Below are positions 17,938-27,330 of a stretch of DNA of 64,000 nucleotides, piece after piece. Origin of the DNA: Aequorivita echinoideorum. GTDB lineage: Bacteria; Bacteroidota; Bacteroidia; Flavobacteriales; Flavobacteriaceae. The DNA lies in the NCBI RefSeq assembly GCF_018476645.1, contig NZ_JAHCTB010000002.1, forward strand, positions 604,712 to 668,711, given 5' to 3'. A model generated the notes under the pieces. The model made no database searches and was not told the DNA's origin. It was given only the letters and a program-made list of their open reading frames with translations. How positions within the stretch are numbered: position 1 is the stretch's first letter; each line of letters opens with the position of its first letter. A program made the position numbers and the translations under genes.

Positions 17938-19041
17938 ATGCTTACAAAAAACGAACTGCGCTACACGCTTGCTTTACAGCGAATTCCAAATTTGGGAGAT
18001 ATTTCAGCGAAGAAACTTCTGAGGAAAATTGGTTCCGCCGAGGGAATTTTCAAGGAAAAGAAATCCAACCTGCTAAAAATCGATGGAATAGGACTCTTGA
18101 AACTGAAGGAAATAAACCTCCAACAGCAATTGGAAGAGGCCGATGCAGAGCTTGAATTTATTGAGAAAAACAATATTGATGTCAGTTTTTTTCAGGATAA
18201 AACCTACCCAGAAAAATTGAAACATTGCATAGATGCGCCCATTCTCATATTTACCCGCGGAAATATTGATCTTCAGAATAAAAAAATAATCAGTATCGTG
18301 GGAACCCGCAAAATTACTACCTACGGAGCTACATTCTGTACCGATTTGATTTCTGAATTGGCGCCGCTCGATCCCGTCATAATCTCGGGTTTGGCGTATG
18401 GCGTGGATATTTGCGCCCATAAGGCCGCAATTGAGAATAATCTGCAAACATTAGGCTGTTTGGCGCACGGCTTAAATCAATTTTACCCAAAGGAGCATTC
18501 AAAATTTTCAAAAAAGATTGAAGCGAATGGAGGATTTATTACTGAATTTTGGAGCAGTGACACCTTTGACAGAAATAATTTCTTAAAGCGAAATAGAATC
18601 ATCGCTGGTCTATCTGAAGCTACAATTGTAATTGAATCTGCCGAAAAAGGCGGAAGTCTAGTAACAGCAGATATTGCAAATTCTTACAATCGCGAAGTAT
18701 TTGCGGTACCCGGAAGAGCCTCTGATATTCAGAGCAAGGGATGCAACAACCTCATAAAACAGCAAAAAGCACAGGTGCTTACCTCTGCGGCGGATTTGAT
18801 TTACCAGTTGGGTTGGGAGATCACAAAAACCGAAAAACCAAAGCAGACCCAACTTTTTGTTGAGTTGACCGAAGAGGAAAAAACAGTTTTTAGATTTCTG
18901 AAGGATAAAGACAAGGAATTGCTTGACGTAATAGCCATTGAGTGCCAAATTCCCGCTTTTAAAGCCGCGACCATTTTAATGAATATGGAATTAAAAGGCA
19001 TAATTAGACCGTTGCCGGGAAAACTATTTCAGTTGGTTTAA
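17938..19041 (+). CDS. dprA: DNA-processing protein DprA
   Basis: A 367-residue DprA/Smf protein, which loads RecA on incoming single-stranded DNA during natural transformation. It has an N-terminal helix-hairpin-helix region (IPNLGDISAKKLLRKIG), a Rossmann core with SIVGTRKITTYG, VISGLAYGVDICAHKAA and RIIAGLSEATIVIESAEKGGSLVTA, and a C-terminal winged-helix region (about 300-367). The length is usual for the family. It suggests competence, although no other com gene is in view. Confidence 0.95.
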   Translation: MLTKNELRYTLALQRIPNLGDISAKKLLRKIGSAEGIFKEKKSNLLKIDGIGLLKLKEINLQQQLEEADAELEFIEKNNIDVSFFQDKTYPEKLKHCIDAPILIFTRGNIDLQNKKIISIVGTRKITTYGATFCTDLISELAPLDPVIISGLAYGVDICAHKAAIENNLQTLGCLAHGLNQFYPKEHSKFSKKIEANGGFITEFWSSDTFDRNNFLKRNRIIAGLSEATIVIESAEKGGSLVTADIANSYNREVFAVPGRASDIQSKGCNNLIKQQKAQVLTSAADLIYQLGWEITKTEKPKQTQLFVELTEEEKTVFRFLKDKDKELLDVIAIECQIPAFKAATILMNMELKGIIRPLPGKLFQLV

Positions 19042-19056
19042 TCGAAAAAAATCAAA

Positions 19057-20025
19057 TTAATATCCAACCTTTTCACGAACTCTCTTTAAAACCGAATCTG
19101 CCACTTTTCCCGCCTTTTGGGCACCTTTTGCAAGGGCTTCATCAATTTCAGAATAATTTGTAATATAATAATTGTAACGCTCTCGTTCTTCTGAAAATCT
19201 TTCAACTATTACCTCATACAAAGCCTGCTTCGCATGACCATACCCATAATTTCCGCCTTCGTAATTCTTTCGCATTTGCAAAACATCATCTTTGGAAGCA
19301 AGAATTTTATATAAGGCAAACACATTGCATGTATCCGGGTTTTTAGGTTCTTCCAAGGGTGTGCTATCCGTCTCTATGGACATAATTTGCTTCCGAAGTT
19401 TTTTATCATCTTGAAAAATATCGATGATATTTCCTTTGGATTTGCTCATTTTAGCGCCATCGGTTCCAGGAATATACATTGTTTCTTCCTGTACTTTCCC
19501 CATAGGCAACACAAATGTTTCACCCATCTGTGTGTGAAAACGTGATGCTACATCGCGTGTAATTTCAATGTGCTGCATTTGGTCTTTTCCCACGGGTACA
19601 ATTTCCGCATCGTATAATAAAATATCTGCCGCCATAAGCATGGGGTAGGTAAAAAGCCCCGCGTTTACATCTTCCAGCCTATCTGATTTATCCTTAAATG
19701 AATGAGCCAACGTTAAGCGCTGAAACGGAAAAAAACAACTTAAATACCACGAAAGCTCCGCAGTTTGGGGTACATCACTTTGCCTATAGAACACAGCTCG
19801 ATTAATGTCCAACCCGAATGCAAGCCAAGTTGCGGCTACGCTGTACGTATTTGCACGAAGTGTTTCGGCATTTTTTATTTGCGTGAGCGAGTGCATATCT
19901 GCAATAAAAAGAAAGGAATCATTTTTTGGGTCATTAGCCATTTCAATGGCGGGAATTATTGCGCCTAAAATGTTTCCTAGGTGTGGTGTTCCGGTACTTT
20001 GGATACCCGTGAGTATTCTGGACAT
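19057..20025 (-). CDS. trpS: Tryptophan-tRNA ligase
   Basis: A 322-residue class I aminoacyl-tRNA synthetase. The HIGH-like motif is TPHLGNILGA (about 13-22) and the KMSKS motif is intact (KMSKSKGNI, about residue 194). The tryptophan-specific segments (FIADMHSLTQ, GKDQMQHIEITRDVA) are present. It charges tRNA-Trp. The gene is convergent with dprA (15 bases) and divergent from plsC. Confidence 0.96.
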   Translation of the reverse strand: MSRILTGIQSTGTPHLGNILGAIIPAIEMANDPKNDSFLFIADMHSLTQIKNAETLRANTYSVAATWLAFGLDINRAVFYRQSDVPQTAELSWYLSCFFPFQRLTLAHSFKDKSDRLEDVNAGLFTYPMLMAADILLYDAEIVPVGKDQMQHIEITRDVASRFHTQMGETFVLPMGKVQEETMYIPGTDGAKMSKSKGNIIDIFQDDKKLRKQIMSIETDSTPLEEPKNPDTCNVFALYKILASKDDVLQMRKNYEGGNYGYGHAKQALYEVIVERFSEERERYNYYITNYSEIDEALAKGAQKAGKVADSVLKRVREKVGY

Positions 20026-20098
20026 TGTTTTAAAAATTTTGGTAAAGGTACTTTTTTTGATTTATTCGCATTGTTCAAATTATTACTTTTGAATTCCG

Positions 20099-20839
20099 AT
20101 GAAGCTATTAAAATCCATTTTTGCCACTTTTTACCGAATTTGGTTCTATATAATCATTGCCTTCGCCACGTTAGTGCTTTTTCCATTTCTCATAATCAGT
20201 ATTTTGAAACGCTCTTGGTACGGATGTTTCTTTAGCATTGCGCGAGTTTGGTCTACTTTTATTATTTATGCAATGGGCTGTCGTCCAATAATTAAGCGTG
20301 ATATTAAATTTAAAAAAGGAAAGAGCTATCTATTTGTTGCCAATCACACTTCCATGACGGACATAATGTTGATGTTTTATATTAATAAAAATCCGTTTGT
20401 ATTTGTGGGCAAAAAGGAATTGGCTAAAATTCCATTGTTTGGGTATATATATAAGCGCACCTGCATTCTAGTTGACAGAGGAAATACCAAAAGCCGCGTG
20501 GAAGCTTTTCGCAGGGCCGAAATAAGACTGAACGAGGGATTGAGCGTTTGTATTTTTCCCGAAGGTGGCGTGCCAGACGATTTATCGATCATTCTTGATG
20601 AATTTAAAGATGGAGCTTTTAGGCTGGCAATTGAGCACCAGATACCAATTGCCCCAATGACCTTTCACGATAACAAAAAAAGATTCCCATATTCCTTCTT
20701 CATAGGCAGTCCCGGAAAAATGAGAGCTAGAGTTCACAAACTTGTGGAAACTTCCGGCCTCACCTTGGAAAACAGAAAAGAATTAAAAAAAGAAACCCGG
20801 GAAGTTATTTTAAATGAACTTCTAAATCCATCAGTCTGA
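20099..20839 (+). CDS. plsC: 1-acyl-sn-glycerol-3-phosphate acyltransferase
   Basis: A 246-residue LPLAT-family membrane enzyme that adds the second acyl chain to form phosphatidic acid. The catalytic motif NHTSMTD (about residues 80-86), the glycerophosphate-binding motif FPEGG (about 156-160) and an N-terminal hydrophobic anchor are visible. The gene is followed by a strong bidirectional terminator at 20849. Other lysophospholipid acyltransferase substrates cannot be excluded. Confidence 0.9.
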   Translation: MKLLKSIFATFYRIWFYIIIAFATLVLFPFLIISILKRSWYGCFFSIARVWSTFIIYAMGCRPIIKRDIKFKKGKSYLFVANHTSMTDIMLMFYINKNPFVFVGKKELAKIPLFGYIYKRTCILVDRGNTKSRVEAFRRAEIRLNEGLSVCIFPEGGVPDDLSIILDEFKDGAFRLAIEHQIPIAPMTFHDNKKRFPYSFFIGSPGKMRARVHKLVETSGLTLENRKELKKETREVILNELLNPSV

Positions 20840-20848
20840 ATAAAAAAA

Positions 20849-20878
20849 AACCGTCCCTATGGCGAAGAACGGTTTTTT
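20849..20878 (+). terminator. Bidirectional intrinsic terminator
   Basis: AACCGT and ACGGTT arms flank a 14-base interior, with an A-run before and a T7 run after. It sits between the convergent plsC and the membrane-spanning anti-sigma gene and could serve both. Confidence 0.75.
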
Positions 20879-20921
20879 TGTCCTTGTTTGATCGCTCAAA
20901 CGAAACCAACTAAAAACTAAC

Positions 20922-22481
20922 CTAAAACCTAAAACTAAAACCACTGTAAACACCCAAATAATAGGGCCTAAAGTTTACCGAGGAATCTGTGTAAGGGTTG
21001 AGCTGGTATTTAAACATAGGCTCAATATTAAACGTAAACTTTCTGGAAAATTTATAATCCAGGCCCAGCCCAACGTTAGTCGTAAAACTTATAGTTGAGA
21101 GATTGTTAGCTTCTCCCAAGACGCTATTAAAATCACCCGCGCGAACGGAAATATCATTATCCCCAAGAAATAAGGTACTCAAACCACCAATTACATTTAC
21201 CCCAAATTTTGAGTCCAGAAAGGCATATTTCAATTCAACGGGAACTTCGTAATAATTTATATTTTGGATAAGTCTTGCATCTGGTGCGGTGGACTTTGTC
21301 TTCAATAATCCAAAATCATTACCACCGGGAACGCCTTCCATTATCGCACCCTTATCAACAGCAGTAATTATTGTGCCTCTTCCACCATAATCAACTGAAT
21401 TTAGTGCAAACGCCACGGGTCCGGAAGCAATGTCAATACCGGAAGTTGAGTAGCTTAAATTTACATTGCTCACTCCAGTGCGTACACTCAACCGCTCGTT
21501 TACAGCGTAACTTACCTGCACCCCATAACTTAAATTTACATCCCCACTTTGGGAATTATCCGCAAAATCTGGGTCAATGGAAGAACCGTTTCCTAGACTG
21601 CTGTAATATACCGGCGCCACATTTGGCGAAACCATCCAGCGATTTGTAGGTTTTTCGTTTTCATCTTTTTCCTTTTCCCCATTTTGTTCGGCAATGGCGT
21701 CAAGGATTGATTTTTTATTTTCGGATTTTTCAGAATTTATTTTTTCAGTTCCTCCGGTTGAATTTTGTTTTTCTGAAAGACCGTCGGCAACAATTGTATT
21801 TTTGCTATTCTGAATTTCATTTTCTTTTTTAATTAACCCATTATCATTGAAATTTTCTGAAGATTTCTTATCGACATTTTCGTAATTTTTTCTTTTATTT
21901 TCTTTCGAAGTGCTTGTGGATGCTACTCCGTCATTTTCAGAAATGGAAAAATCAGAATTTTCTTTTTTACCTTTTTTGGTATTCTTTCTATTAGAATTTT
22001 GAACGGCAACGGCATTTTTATTTGCTTTTGAAGAAGCGGGATCTACGATGGAATTGCGATCGTAATCATCATTATTGGAAGCATTTTTTTCCGAAGATTT
22101 ATTATTTGAAAACCCTTCGGATTCGCCGTTGAGCGGGGTAGTTTCTACTTCCGAAGCTATTTTGACATCATTTGAAGTATCAGCATCAATCTCACTGTTA
22201 TTTTTCAGAATATTTTCTGAATTCACATCATTATTTTCTTCAACGGTAATGGCTGGCTGATTTTCTTCAGAAGAATTAAAAACAAAATTTCCCACGCCAA
22301 AGAACAATGCCAAAAGTGCAGCAACACCGCCAAGTTTTACCCATAATGGTATAACCTTTCCTTTTTCCTTATCCTTAGCCAGATTCGCCTGTATATTATC
22401 CCAAACGCGCGGAGAGGGTGTAGCCTCAAATTTGCCGAGACGCTCCTGAAAAATTTTGTCTATGTTTTTTTTGTCCTTCAT
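20922..22481 (-). CDS. Anti-sigma-like protein with inner-membrane helix and C-terminal outer-membrane beta-barrel
   Basis: A 519-residue protein. Residues 1-43 are cytoplasmic and charged (DKIFQERLGKFEATPSPRVW), residues 44-67 are one membrane helix, and about 70-285 is a Ser/Asn/Lys/Glu-rich disordered linker. Residues from about 290 to 519 are beta-strand rich and end in Phe (GVYSGFSFRF), as outer-membrane barrels do. The ECF sigma gene lies 62 bases upstream on the same strand. The design fits dual membrane-spanning anti-sigma factors, known from Bacteroides, that carry a signal from outer membrane to cytoplasmic sigma. A hairpin (22489-22506) precedes the start codon. Confidence 0.8.
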   Translation of the reverse strand: MKDKKNIDKIFQERLGKFEATPSPRVWDNIQANLAKDKEKGKVIPLWVKLGGVAALLALFFGVGNFVFNSSEENQPAITVEENNDVNSENILKNNSEIDADTSNDVKIASEVETTPLNGESEGFSNNKSSEKNASNNDDYDRNSIVDPASSKANKNAVAVQNSNRKNTKKGKKENSDFSISENDGVASTSTSKENKRKNYENVDKKSSENFNDNGLIKKENEIQNSKNTIVADGLSEKQNSTGGTEKINSEKSENKKSILDAIAEQNGEKEKDENEKPTNRWMVSPNVAPVYYSSLGNGSSIDPDFADNSQSGDVNLSYGVQVSYAVNERLSVRTGVSNVNLSYSTSGIDIASGPVAFALNSVDYGGRGTIITAVDKGAIMEGVPGGNDFGLLKTKSTAPDARLIQNINYYEVPVELKYAFLDSKFGVNVIGGLSTLFLGDNDISVRAGDFNSVLGEANNLSTISFTTNVGLGLDYKFSRKFTFNIEPMFKYQLNPYTDSSVNFRPYYLGVYSGFSFRF

Positions 22482-22488
22482 AGTGAAT

Positions 22489-22506
22489 CCCCTGCCGAAG
22501 CAGGGG
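22489..22506 (-). promoter_or_regulatory. Stable UUCG-loop hairpin upstream of the anti-sigma gene
   Basis: On the minus strand CCCCTGC and GCAGGGG form a perfect 7-bp stem closed by a TTCG tetraloop with a C-G closing pair, one of the most stable RNA hairpins. It ends 7 bases before the ATG at 22481. It lies between the sigma gene and the anti-sigma gene and has no following T-run. It may set the ratio of the two proteins or protect the transcript. Confidence 0.55.
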
Positions 22507-22543
22507 CTTCCTTTTATTAATCTAAATAATCAAAAACAATGCT

Positions 22544-23080
22544 TTAAGTGTTATGTTTAGCATTATAATCTTCAATCTTGTTTTTCAAAATCATTCGCGC
22601 CCGAGCCAAATTGGATTTTGATGTACCGTCTGTAATTTCAAGCATTTCTGCTATTTCCTTGTGCGAATAGCCATCCATCACGTACATACTGAAAACCAAT
22701 CTATAGCGCTCTGGCAATTCCTGTACAATTTTCAAAAGAAAATCAAGCGGAATTTCATCATTCTCCAATTCTACATCTTCCTCATCCTCGATTTGTTCCT
22801 CTCTAACAATGTCAAACGTTTTCTTCTTTCTATATTTTTGAAGAACCGTATTTACCGCCACGCGTTTCATCCAGCCTTCAAAAGAACCTTTGCCATTGTA
22901 TTGACCCACTTTTTTAAAAATGGTCAAAAACGAATCTTGCAAATTGTCTTCAGCCTCAACATAATTGGGCGAATATCGAAGGCAAATTGAAAAAAGTGTA
23001 CTGCTAAACTGCTTGTACAATTCTCCCTGCGCCTCAGCATCCTGCTTCTTACATTTTATGATGAGCTCTTCTAAAGTCAA
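22544..23080 (-). CDS. ECF-type RNA polymerase sigma factor
   Basis: A 178-residue sigma-70 family protein with region 2 (about 10-80: YKQFSSTLFSICLRYSPNYVEAEDNLQDSFLTIFK) and region 4 (about 115-170: LPERYRLVFSMYVMDGYSHKEIAEML helix-turn-helix), without regions 1.1 and 3. It directs core polymerase to a dedicated regulon, which probably includes its own operon. Region 4 ends SKSNLARARMILKNKI. The partner is the downstream membrane protein gene at 20922-22481. Confidence 0.92.
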   Translation of the reverse strand: MTLEELIIKCKKQDAEAQGELYKQFSSTLFSICLRYSPNYVEAEDNLQDSFLTIFKKVGQYNGKGSFEGWMKRVAVNTVLQKYRKKKTFDIVREEQIEDEEDVELENDEIPLDFLLKIVQELPERYRLVFSMYVMDGYSHKEIAEMLEITDGTSKSNLARARMILKNKIEDYNAKHNT

Positions 23081-23204
23081 CTGCGGTACCGTGATTTATT
23101 GTTTAGTAAATACCTCTTTTATTAAGAGGGCAACCATAATAATCAAGGTTCCTACATAAAGTAGATACGGGGTGATAAAAAAGGTTGCGCGGGGAGATTG
23201 AAAA

Positions 23205-24212
23205 TTATTGGTTTAAGGCAGCAATGGCTTCCTTAATTTTCTTTTCCAGCTCGTCCATCAACTCAGGATTGTCGAGTAGCAAAGCCTTTACGGCATCCCT
23301 TCCTTGACCCAATTTAGTATCATCATAACTGAACCACGATCCCGCTTTTTTTATTATTTCAAAATCCACCCCAAGGTCGATGATTTCTCCCACCTTCGAA
23401 ACACCCTCACCATACATAATATCAAATTCTGCTTGTTTGAAAGGAGGTGCAACTTTGTTTTTGACAACTTTGACACGCGTTTTGTTACCAGTAGCGTTAC
23501 TTTCATTATCCTTAATCTGTGTAGATCGGCGAATATCCAACCGTACGGAAGCATAGAATTTTAGCGCATTTCCGCCCGTTGTGGTTTCTGGATTACCGAA
23601 CATTACGCCTATTTTTTCACGTAATTGGTTTATAAATATTACAGTACATTTAGTCTTGCTAATTGAACCTGTAAGTTTTCTGAGTGCTTGGCTCATCAAT
23701 CGTGCGTGGAGACCCATTTTACTGTCGCCCATTTCGCCCTCAATTTCACTTTTAGGAGTCAATGCCGCAACAGAATCAATAATTACGATATCAATTGCAC
23801 CGCTTCGGATCAAGTTGTCCGCAATTTCCAATGCCTGCTCTCCATTATCGGGTTGAGAGATGATTAAATTTTCAATGTCAACCCCAAGTTTTTCGGCATA
23901 AATTCTATCAAAAGCGTGTTCGGCATCAATAAACGCTGCAATCCCGCCTTTTTTTTGTGCTTCCGCTATTGCATGAAGCGTAAGCGTTGTTTTACCAGAA
24001 GATTCCGGACCGTAAATTTCGATCACTCTCCCGCGTGGATAACCACCTACGCCCAGCGCAACGTCTAGACCCAGTGAACCAGTAGGTATCACCTCCACAT
24101 CTTCCACGGCGCTATCGCCCATTTTCATTACGGTTCCTTTTCCGTAGGTTTTGTCAAGTTTATCGAGAGTTAGCTTTAAAGCTTTCAGTTTTGCATCTTT
24201 TTCGGTGCTCAT
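23205..24212 (-). CDS. recA: Recombinase A
   Basis: A 335-residue RecA, the DNA strand-exchange ATPase. Walker A is [11 protein letters not shown] (about 68-78), and Walker B is [22 protein letters not shown]. The monomer-monomer and DNA-binding loops are present ([45 protein letters not shown]). The C-terminus is shorter than in E. coli but normal for the phylum. Confidence 0.98.
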   Translation of the reverse strand: MSTEKDAKLKALKLTLDKLDKTYGKGTVMKMGDSAVEDVEVIPTGSLGLDVALGVGGYPRGRVIEIYGPESSGKTTLTLHAIAEAQKKGGIAAFIDAEHAFDRIYAEKLGVDIENLIISQPDNGEQALEIADNLIRSGAIDIVIIDSVAALTPKSEIEGEMGDSKMGLHARLMSQALRKLTGSISKTKCTVIFINQLREKIGVMFGNPETTTGGNALKFYASVRLDIRRSTQIKDNESNATGNKTRVKVVKNKVAPPFKQAEFDIMYGEGVSKVGEIIDLGVDFEIIKKAGSWFSYDDTKLGQGRDAVKALLLDNPELMDELEKKIKEAIAALNQ

Positions 24213-24378
24213 TTTCAGTATGTTTTATGATGGAATTTAATTAGCTAAAATACTATTTCTTTATGCTCACGGCAAATGTAAAAATCTATGGGGAGATGTA
24301 TTGTTGTTAACAATAAATATAATGATTAATTTTGCCCAATCTATTAAAATCAATTTTTTTCACCTAAAAAAGTATAGC

Positions 24379-25410
24379 ATGCAACTGTACAATAAATTAA
24401 GTGCAAAAGAAAGGGAAAAACTTTTGGAACAGGCTGGCGAGGAGCGGCTTACCCTTTCTTTTTATCAATACGCCAAAATTGGCAATCCGCACCTTTTCAG
24501 AAACCATCTTTTTATAACTTGGCACGAGCAGGATGTTTTGGGCCGTATTTACGTTGCCCACGAAGGCATCAACGCCCAGCTCTCAGTTCCGGCAAAACGA
24601 TTTATTGATTTTAAGCAATTTCTGGATGGTATTTATTTTCTGAAGGACGTTCGATTGAACATTGCGATTGAGCAGGATTTAAAATCTTTCCTAAAACTGA
24701 AAGTAAAAGTGCGCGATAAAATTGTTGCCGATGGTCTAAACGATGCAACATTCGATGTAACAAATATTGGAACACACGTAGATGCGTTGAAATTCAACGA
24801 ATTGATTGATGACCCCAATGTAGTTTTAGTAGATATGCGAAACCACTACGAAAGCGAGATTGGCCATTTCAAAAATGCTATTACGCCAGATGTGGATACC
24901 TTCCGTGATTCTTTGGATATTATTGAAAACAATCTAAAAGACTACAAGGAAGATAAAAAATTGGTAATGTACTGCACGGGCGGAATACGCTGTGAAAAAG
25001 CCAGCGCATATTACAAACACAAAGGTTTTAAAAATGTTTTTCAGCTTGAAGGCGGCATTATTGAATATGCCCGCCAAGTGGAAAATCAAGGTTTGGAAAA
25101 TAAATTCATCGGAAAAAATTTCGTCTTTGACCACCGTCGCGGCGAACGAATTACGGATGACGTAATTTCGCACTGCCACCAATGCGGTGAGCCTTGCGAT
25201 ACACATACCAATTGCGCAAATGAAGCCTGCCATCTGCTTTTCATTCAATGTGAAAAATGCGCGGTAGCAATGGAAAACTGTTGCAGCAGTGAATGCATTG
25301 AGATCATCCATTTACCCGAAGACGAACAAAAAAGACTACGCCAAGGAATCCCGAACAGCAATAAAATTTTCAAAAAAGGCCGTTCGGAGAAGTTGAAGTT
25401 TAAGAAATAA
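24379..25410 (+). CDS. trhO: tRNA uridine(34) hydroxylase (rhodanese family, TrhO/YceA)
   Basis: 343 residues when started at the ATG at 24379 (MQLYNKLSAKEREKLL); the open frame extends to 24301 but adds a poorly conserved A+T-rich leader. The protein has the UPF0176 N-terminal domain, a rhodanese domain (about 135-235) with the active-site loop MYCTGGIRCEKA, and a C-terminal cysteine cluster (CHQCGEPCDTHTNCANEACH). TrhO installs 5-hydroxyuridine at the tRNA wobble position using oxygen. Confidence 0.92.
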   Translation: MQLYNKLSAKEREKLLEQAGEERLTLSFYQYAKIGNPHLFRNHLFITWHEQDVLGRIYVAHEGINAQLSVPAKRFIDFKQFLDGIYFLKDVRLNIAIEQDLKSFLKLKVKVRDKIVADGLNDATFDVTNIGTHVDALKFNELIDDPNVVLVDMRNHYESEIGHFKNAITPDVDTFRDSLDIIENNLKDYKEDKKLVMYCTGGIRCEKASAYYKHKGFKNVFQLEGGIIEYARQVENQGLENKFIGKNFVFDHRRGERITDDVISHCHQCGEPCDTHTNCANEACHLLFIQCEKCAVAMENCCSSECIEIIHLPEDEQKRLRQGIPNSNKIFKKGRSEKLKFKK

Positions 25411-25411
25411 T

Positions 25412-25485
25412 CCCATCCCTAACCACTCCCAAAGGGAATTGAAAATTCATGAAGCCTTCCCTCCTTTACTTGTGCGGGGGAAGAA
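25412..25485 (+). repeat. Degenerate copy of the CCCTCC-AAA-GGAGGG palindromic repeat
   Basis: Just after the trhO stop, CATCCCTAACCACTCCCAAA followed by GGGA resembles the palindromic repeat that sits inside hemC at 53761-53793. A second C/G-rich remnant follows (CCCTCC ... GCGGGGG). Confidence 0.4.
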
Positions 25486-25489
25486 ACTT

Positions 25490-25524
25490 CAAAAATCCAA
25501 AATCCGTAATCGTAAATCGTAAAT
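25490..25524 (+). repeat. Five-unit heptamer tract
   Basis: Units CAAAAAT, CCAAAAT, CCGTAAT, CGTAAAT, CGTAAAT run without interruption. Unit order and sequence parallel the tract at 11162-11196. It lies in the 198-base gap between trhO and ricT. Confidence 0.7.
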
Positions 25525-25608
25525 TAAATTGGTATCTTTACTGATTGAATTTTTAGTTTCACTCTCGTCCCAAATTTCTACGGAAAATCGGGCTATATAT
25601 ATAAAAAT

Positions 25609-26847
25609 ATGAGCTGTACCAGCTGTGCCACGGGCGCCAACGGACAGCCAAAAGGATGCAAGAACAATGGTACTTGCGGAACCGATGGCTGTAATAAATT
25701 AACGGTGTTCGATTGGCTTTCAAATATGCAACTTCCTACCAATATGGAACCCTTCAATGCGGTGGAAGTGCGCTTTAAAAACGGAAGAAAGGAATTCTTC
25801 CAAAACCCAGATAACCTTACACTGAGTATTGGTGACACAGTGGCTACAGAGGCATCGCCCGGCCACGACATTGGCATGGTAACGCTCACTGGAGAATTGG
25901 TGCGGGTGCAGATGAAGAAGAAAAAAATTCCCCTAAAAATTGAATCTCTCCCGAAAATCTACCGGAAAGCTTCGCAAAAAGACATCGATATCTGGCAGGG
26001 CGTTCGTGATAAAGAGGCAGATGTGCAAAAGCGCTCGCGCGAAATAGCCATCCGTCTGGGCCTTCAAATGAAAATTAGTGATGTGGAATTTCAAGGAGAT
26101 GCCTCAAAAGTTATATTTTATTACACAGCCGAAGAACGCGTTGATTTCAGGGAACTTATAAAAGAATTTGCCCGCACCTTCAATACACGTATTGAGATGA
26201 AGCAGGTTGGTTTTCGGCAGGAAGCTTCACGTTTGGGCGGAATTGGAAGTTGCGGTCGCGAACTTTGTTGCTCCACGTGGTTGACAGATTTTCGCTCGGT
26301 AAATACTTCCGCAGCGCGTTATCAGCAACTTTCATTAAATCCTCAAAAACTTGCCGGACAATGTGGAAAATTGAAGTGTTGTTTGAATTATGAACTCGAT
26401 ACCTATTTAGAAGCTCTCGATAGTTTTCCAAATACTGAAACAAAACTTCAGACCGAAAAAGGAAATGCCACGTGCCAAAAAATCGATATTTTCAAGGGTT
26501 TGCTCTGGTATGCTTACGAAAAGGAATTTATGAATTGGCACCAACTGACCGCTGAAAAAGCCAATGAAATTATTGAACTGAATAAGAAAGGTAAAAAACC
26601 CATGGCGCTGGAGGAATATATAATTGAAGCGCCAAAGGTTGAAAAGGAACCTTTCAGCAATGTGGTTGGACAAGACAGCTTAACGCGGTTTGACAAACCA
26701 AAACAAAACAATAAAAAGCGAAGAAATAAAAACCGCAAAAAAACACACTCAAAAGTTGGTGCTGAAACTAGCGGGAATCCCAAATCGGGTAATAAACCAA
26801 AAAACAAAAGCAGAAACAGGAACCGAAAGCCAAAAAACAATGGGTAA
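25609..26847 (+). CDS. ricT: RicT / PSP1-domain protein
   Basis: A 412-residue protein homologous to RicT (YaaT). It has a Cys-rich N-terminus (MSCTSCATGANGQPKGCKNN), the PSP1 core (about 40-265) with the hallmark cysteines GGIGSCGRELCCSTW and CGKLKCCLNYE, and a long basic tail (about 350-412, rich in Lys, Asn and Arg) that may bind RNA. In Bacillus, RicT works in an Fe-S complex acting on RNase Y. Its 3' end overlaps gldH by 8 bases. Confidence 0.9.
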   Translation: MSCTSCATGANGQPKGCKNNGTCGTDGCNKLTVFDWLSNMQLPTNMEPFNAVEVRFKNGRKEFFQNPDNLTLSIGDTVATEASPGHDIGMVTLTGELVRVQMKKKKIPLKIESLPKIYRKASQKDIDIWQGVRDKEADVQKRSREIAIRLGLQMKISDVEFQGDASKVIFYYTAEERVDFRELIKEFARTFNTRIEMKQVGFRQEASRLGGIGSCGRELCCSTWLTDFRSVNTSAARYQQLSLNPQKLAGQCGKLKCCLNYELDTYLEALDSFPNTETKLQTEKGNATCQKIDIFKGLLWYAYEKEFMNWHQLTAEKANEIIELNKKGKKPMALEEYIIEAPKVEKEPFSNVVGQDSLTRFDKPKQNNKKRRNKNRKKTHSKVGAETSGNPKSGNKPKNKSRNRNRKPKNNG

Positions 26848-27325
26848 AATTGTGGTGTTTTTTTTAGGAATCTTCATTATAGCTTCCTGCGAATCAAAAA
26901 CGGTTTTTAGCGAAACACAGGCACTTTCCGGGCACTGGGGTGAAGATGAAACACTTCTTTTCACAATCCCGCAATTGGATTCCCTTAAAAAGTACAATGT
27001 CTTTGTAAATGTAAGAAATACAAACGATTACAAATACAACAACATTTTTTTAATAATTTCCATGAATTTTCCCCACGGAAAAACGCTCACTGATACACTT
27101 GAATACAAAATGGCGTATGCGGACGGTTCGTGGATGGGCCAAGGCATTACAGACGTAAAGGAAAACAAACTGTTTTATAAAGAAAATGTAACTTTCTTTG
27201 AAGACGGAAATTACACACTTACCGTAAACCAAGCTATGCGCAATAACGGCTCGGTGGAAGGCGTTACAAGACTCGAGGGCATAACCGATGTAGGAATAAG
27301 TATTGAAGAAGCTACAAAACCGTAA
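26840..27325 (+). CDS. gldH: Gliding motility lipoprotein GldH
   Basis: 161 residues from the ATG at 26840 (MGKIVVFFLGIFIIASCES), which gives a lipoprotein signal with Cys at residue 17; the upstream frame to 26690 only re-reads ricT. The body matches GldH (FVNVRNTNDYKYNNIFLI; DGSWMGQGITDVKENKL; NYTLTVNQAMRNN). GldH is required for gliding motility and its machinery in Flavobacterium. The pairing with ricT upstream and pbp1A 5 bases downstream suggests one operon. Confidence 0.92.
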   Translation: MGKIVVFFLGIFIIASCESKTVFSETQALSGHWGEDETLLFTIPQLDSLKKYNVFVNVRNTNDYKYNNIFLIISMNFPHGKTLTDTLEYKMAYADGSWMGQGITDVKENKLFYKENVTFFEDGNYTLTVNQAMRNNGSVEGVTRLEGITDVGISIEEATKP

Positions 27326-27330
27326 AAATT

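Noticed and set aside
26514..26840. Phe/Leu-rich open frame opposite the ricT tail
   Set aside because: A mirror of the Lys/Asn-rich C-terminal tail of RicT; hydrophobic only through antisense codon effects.
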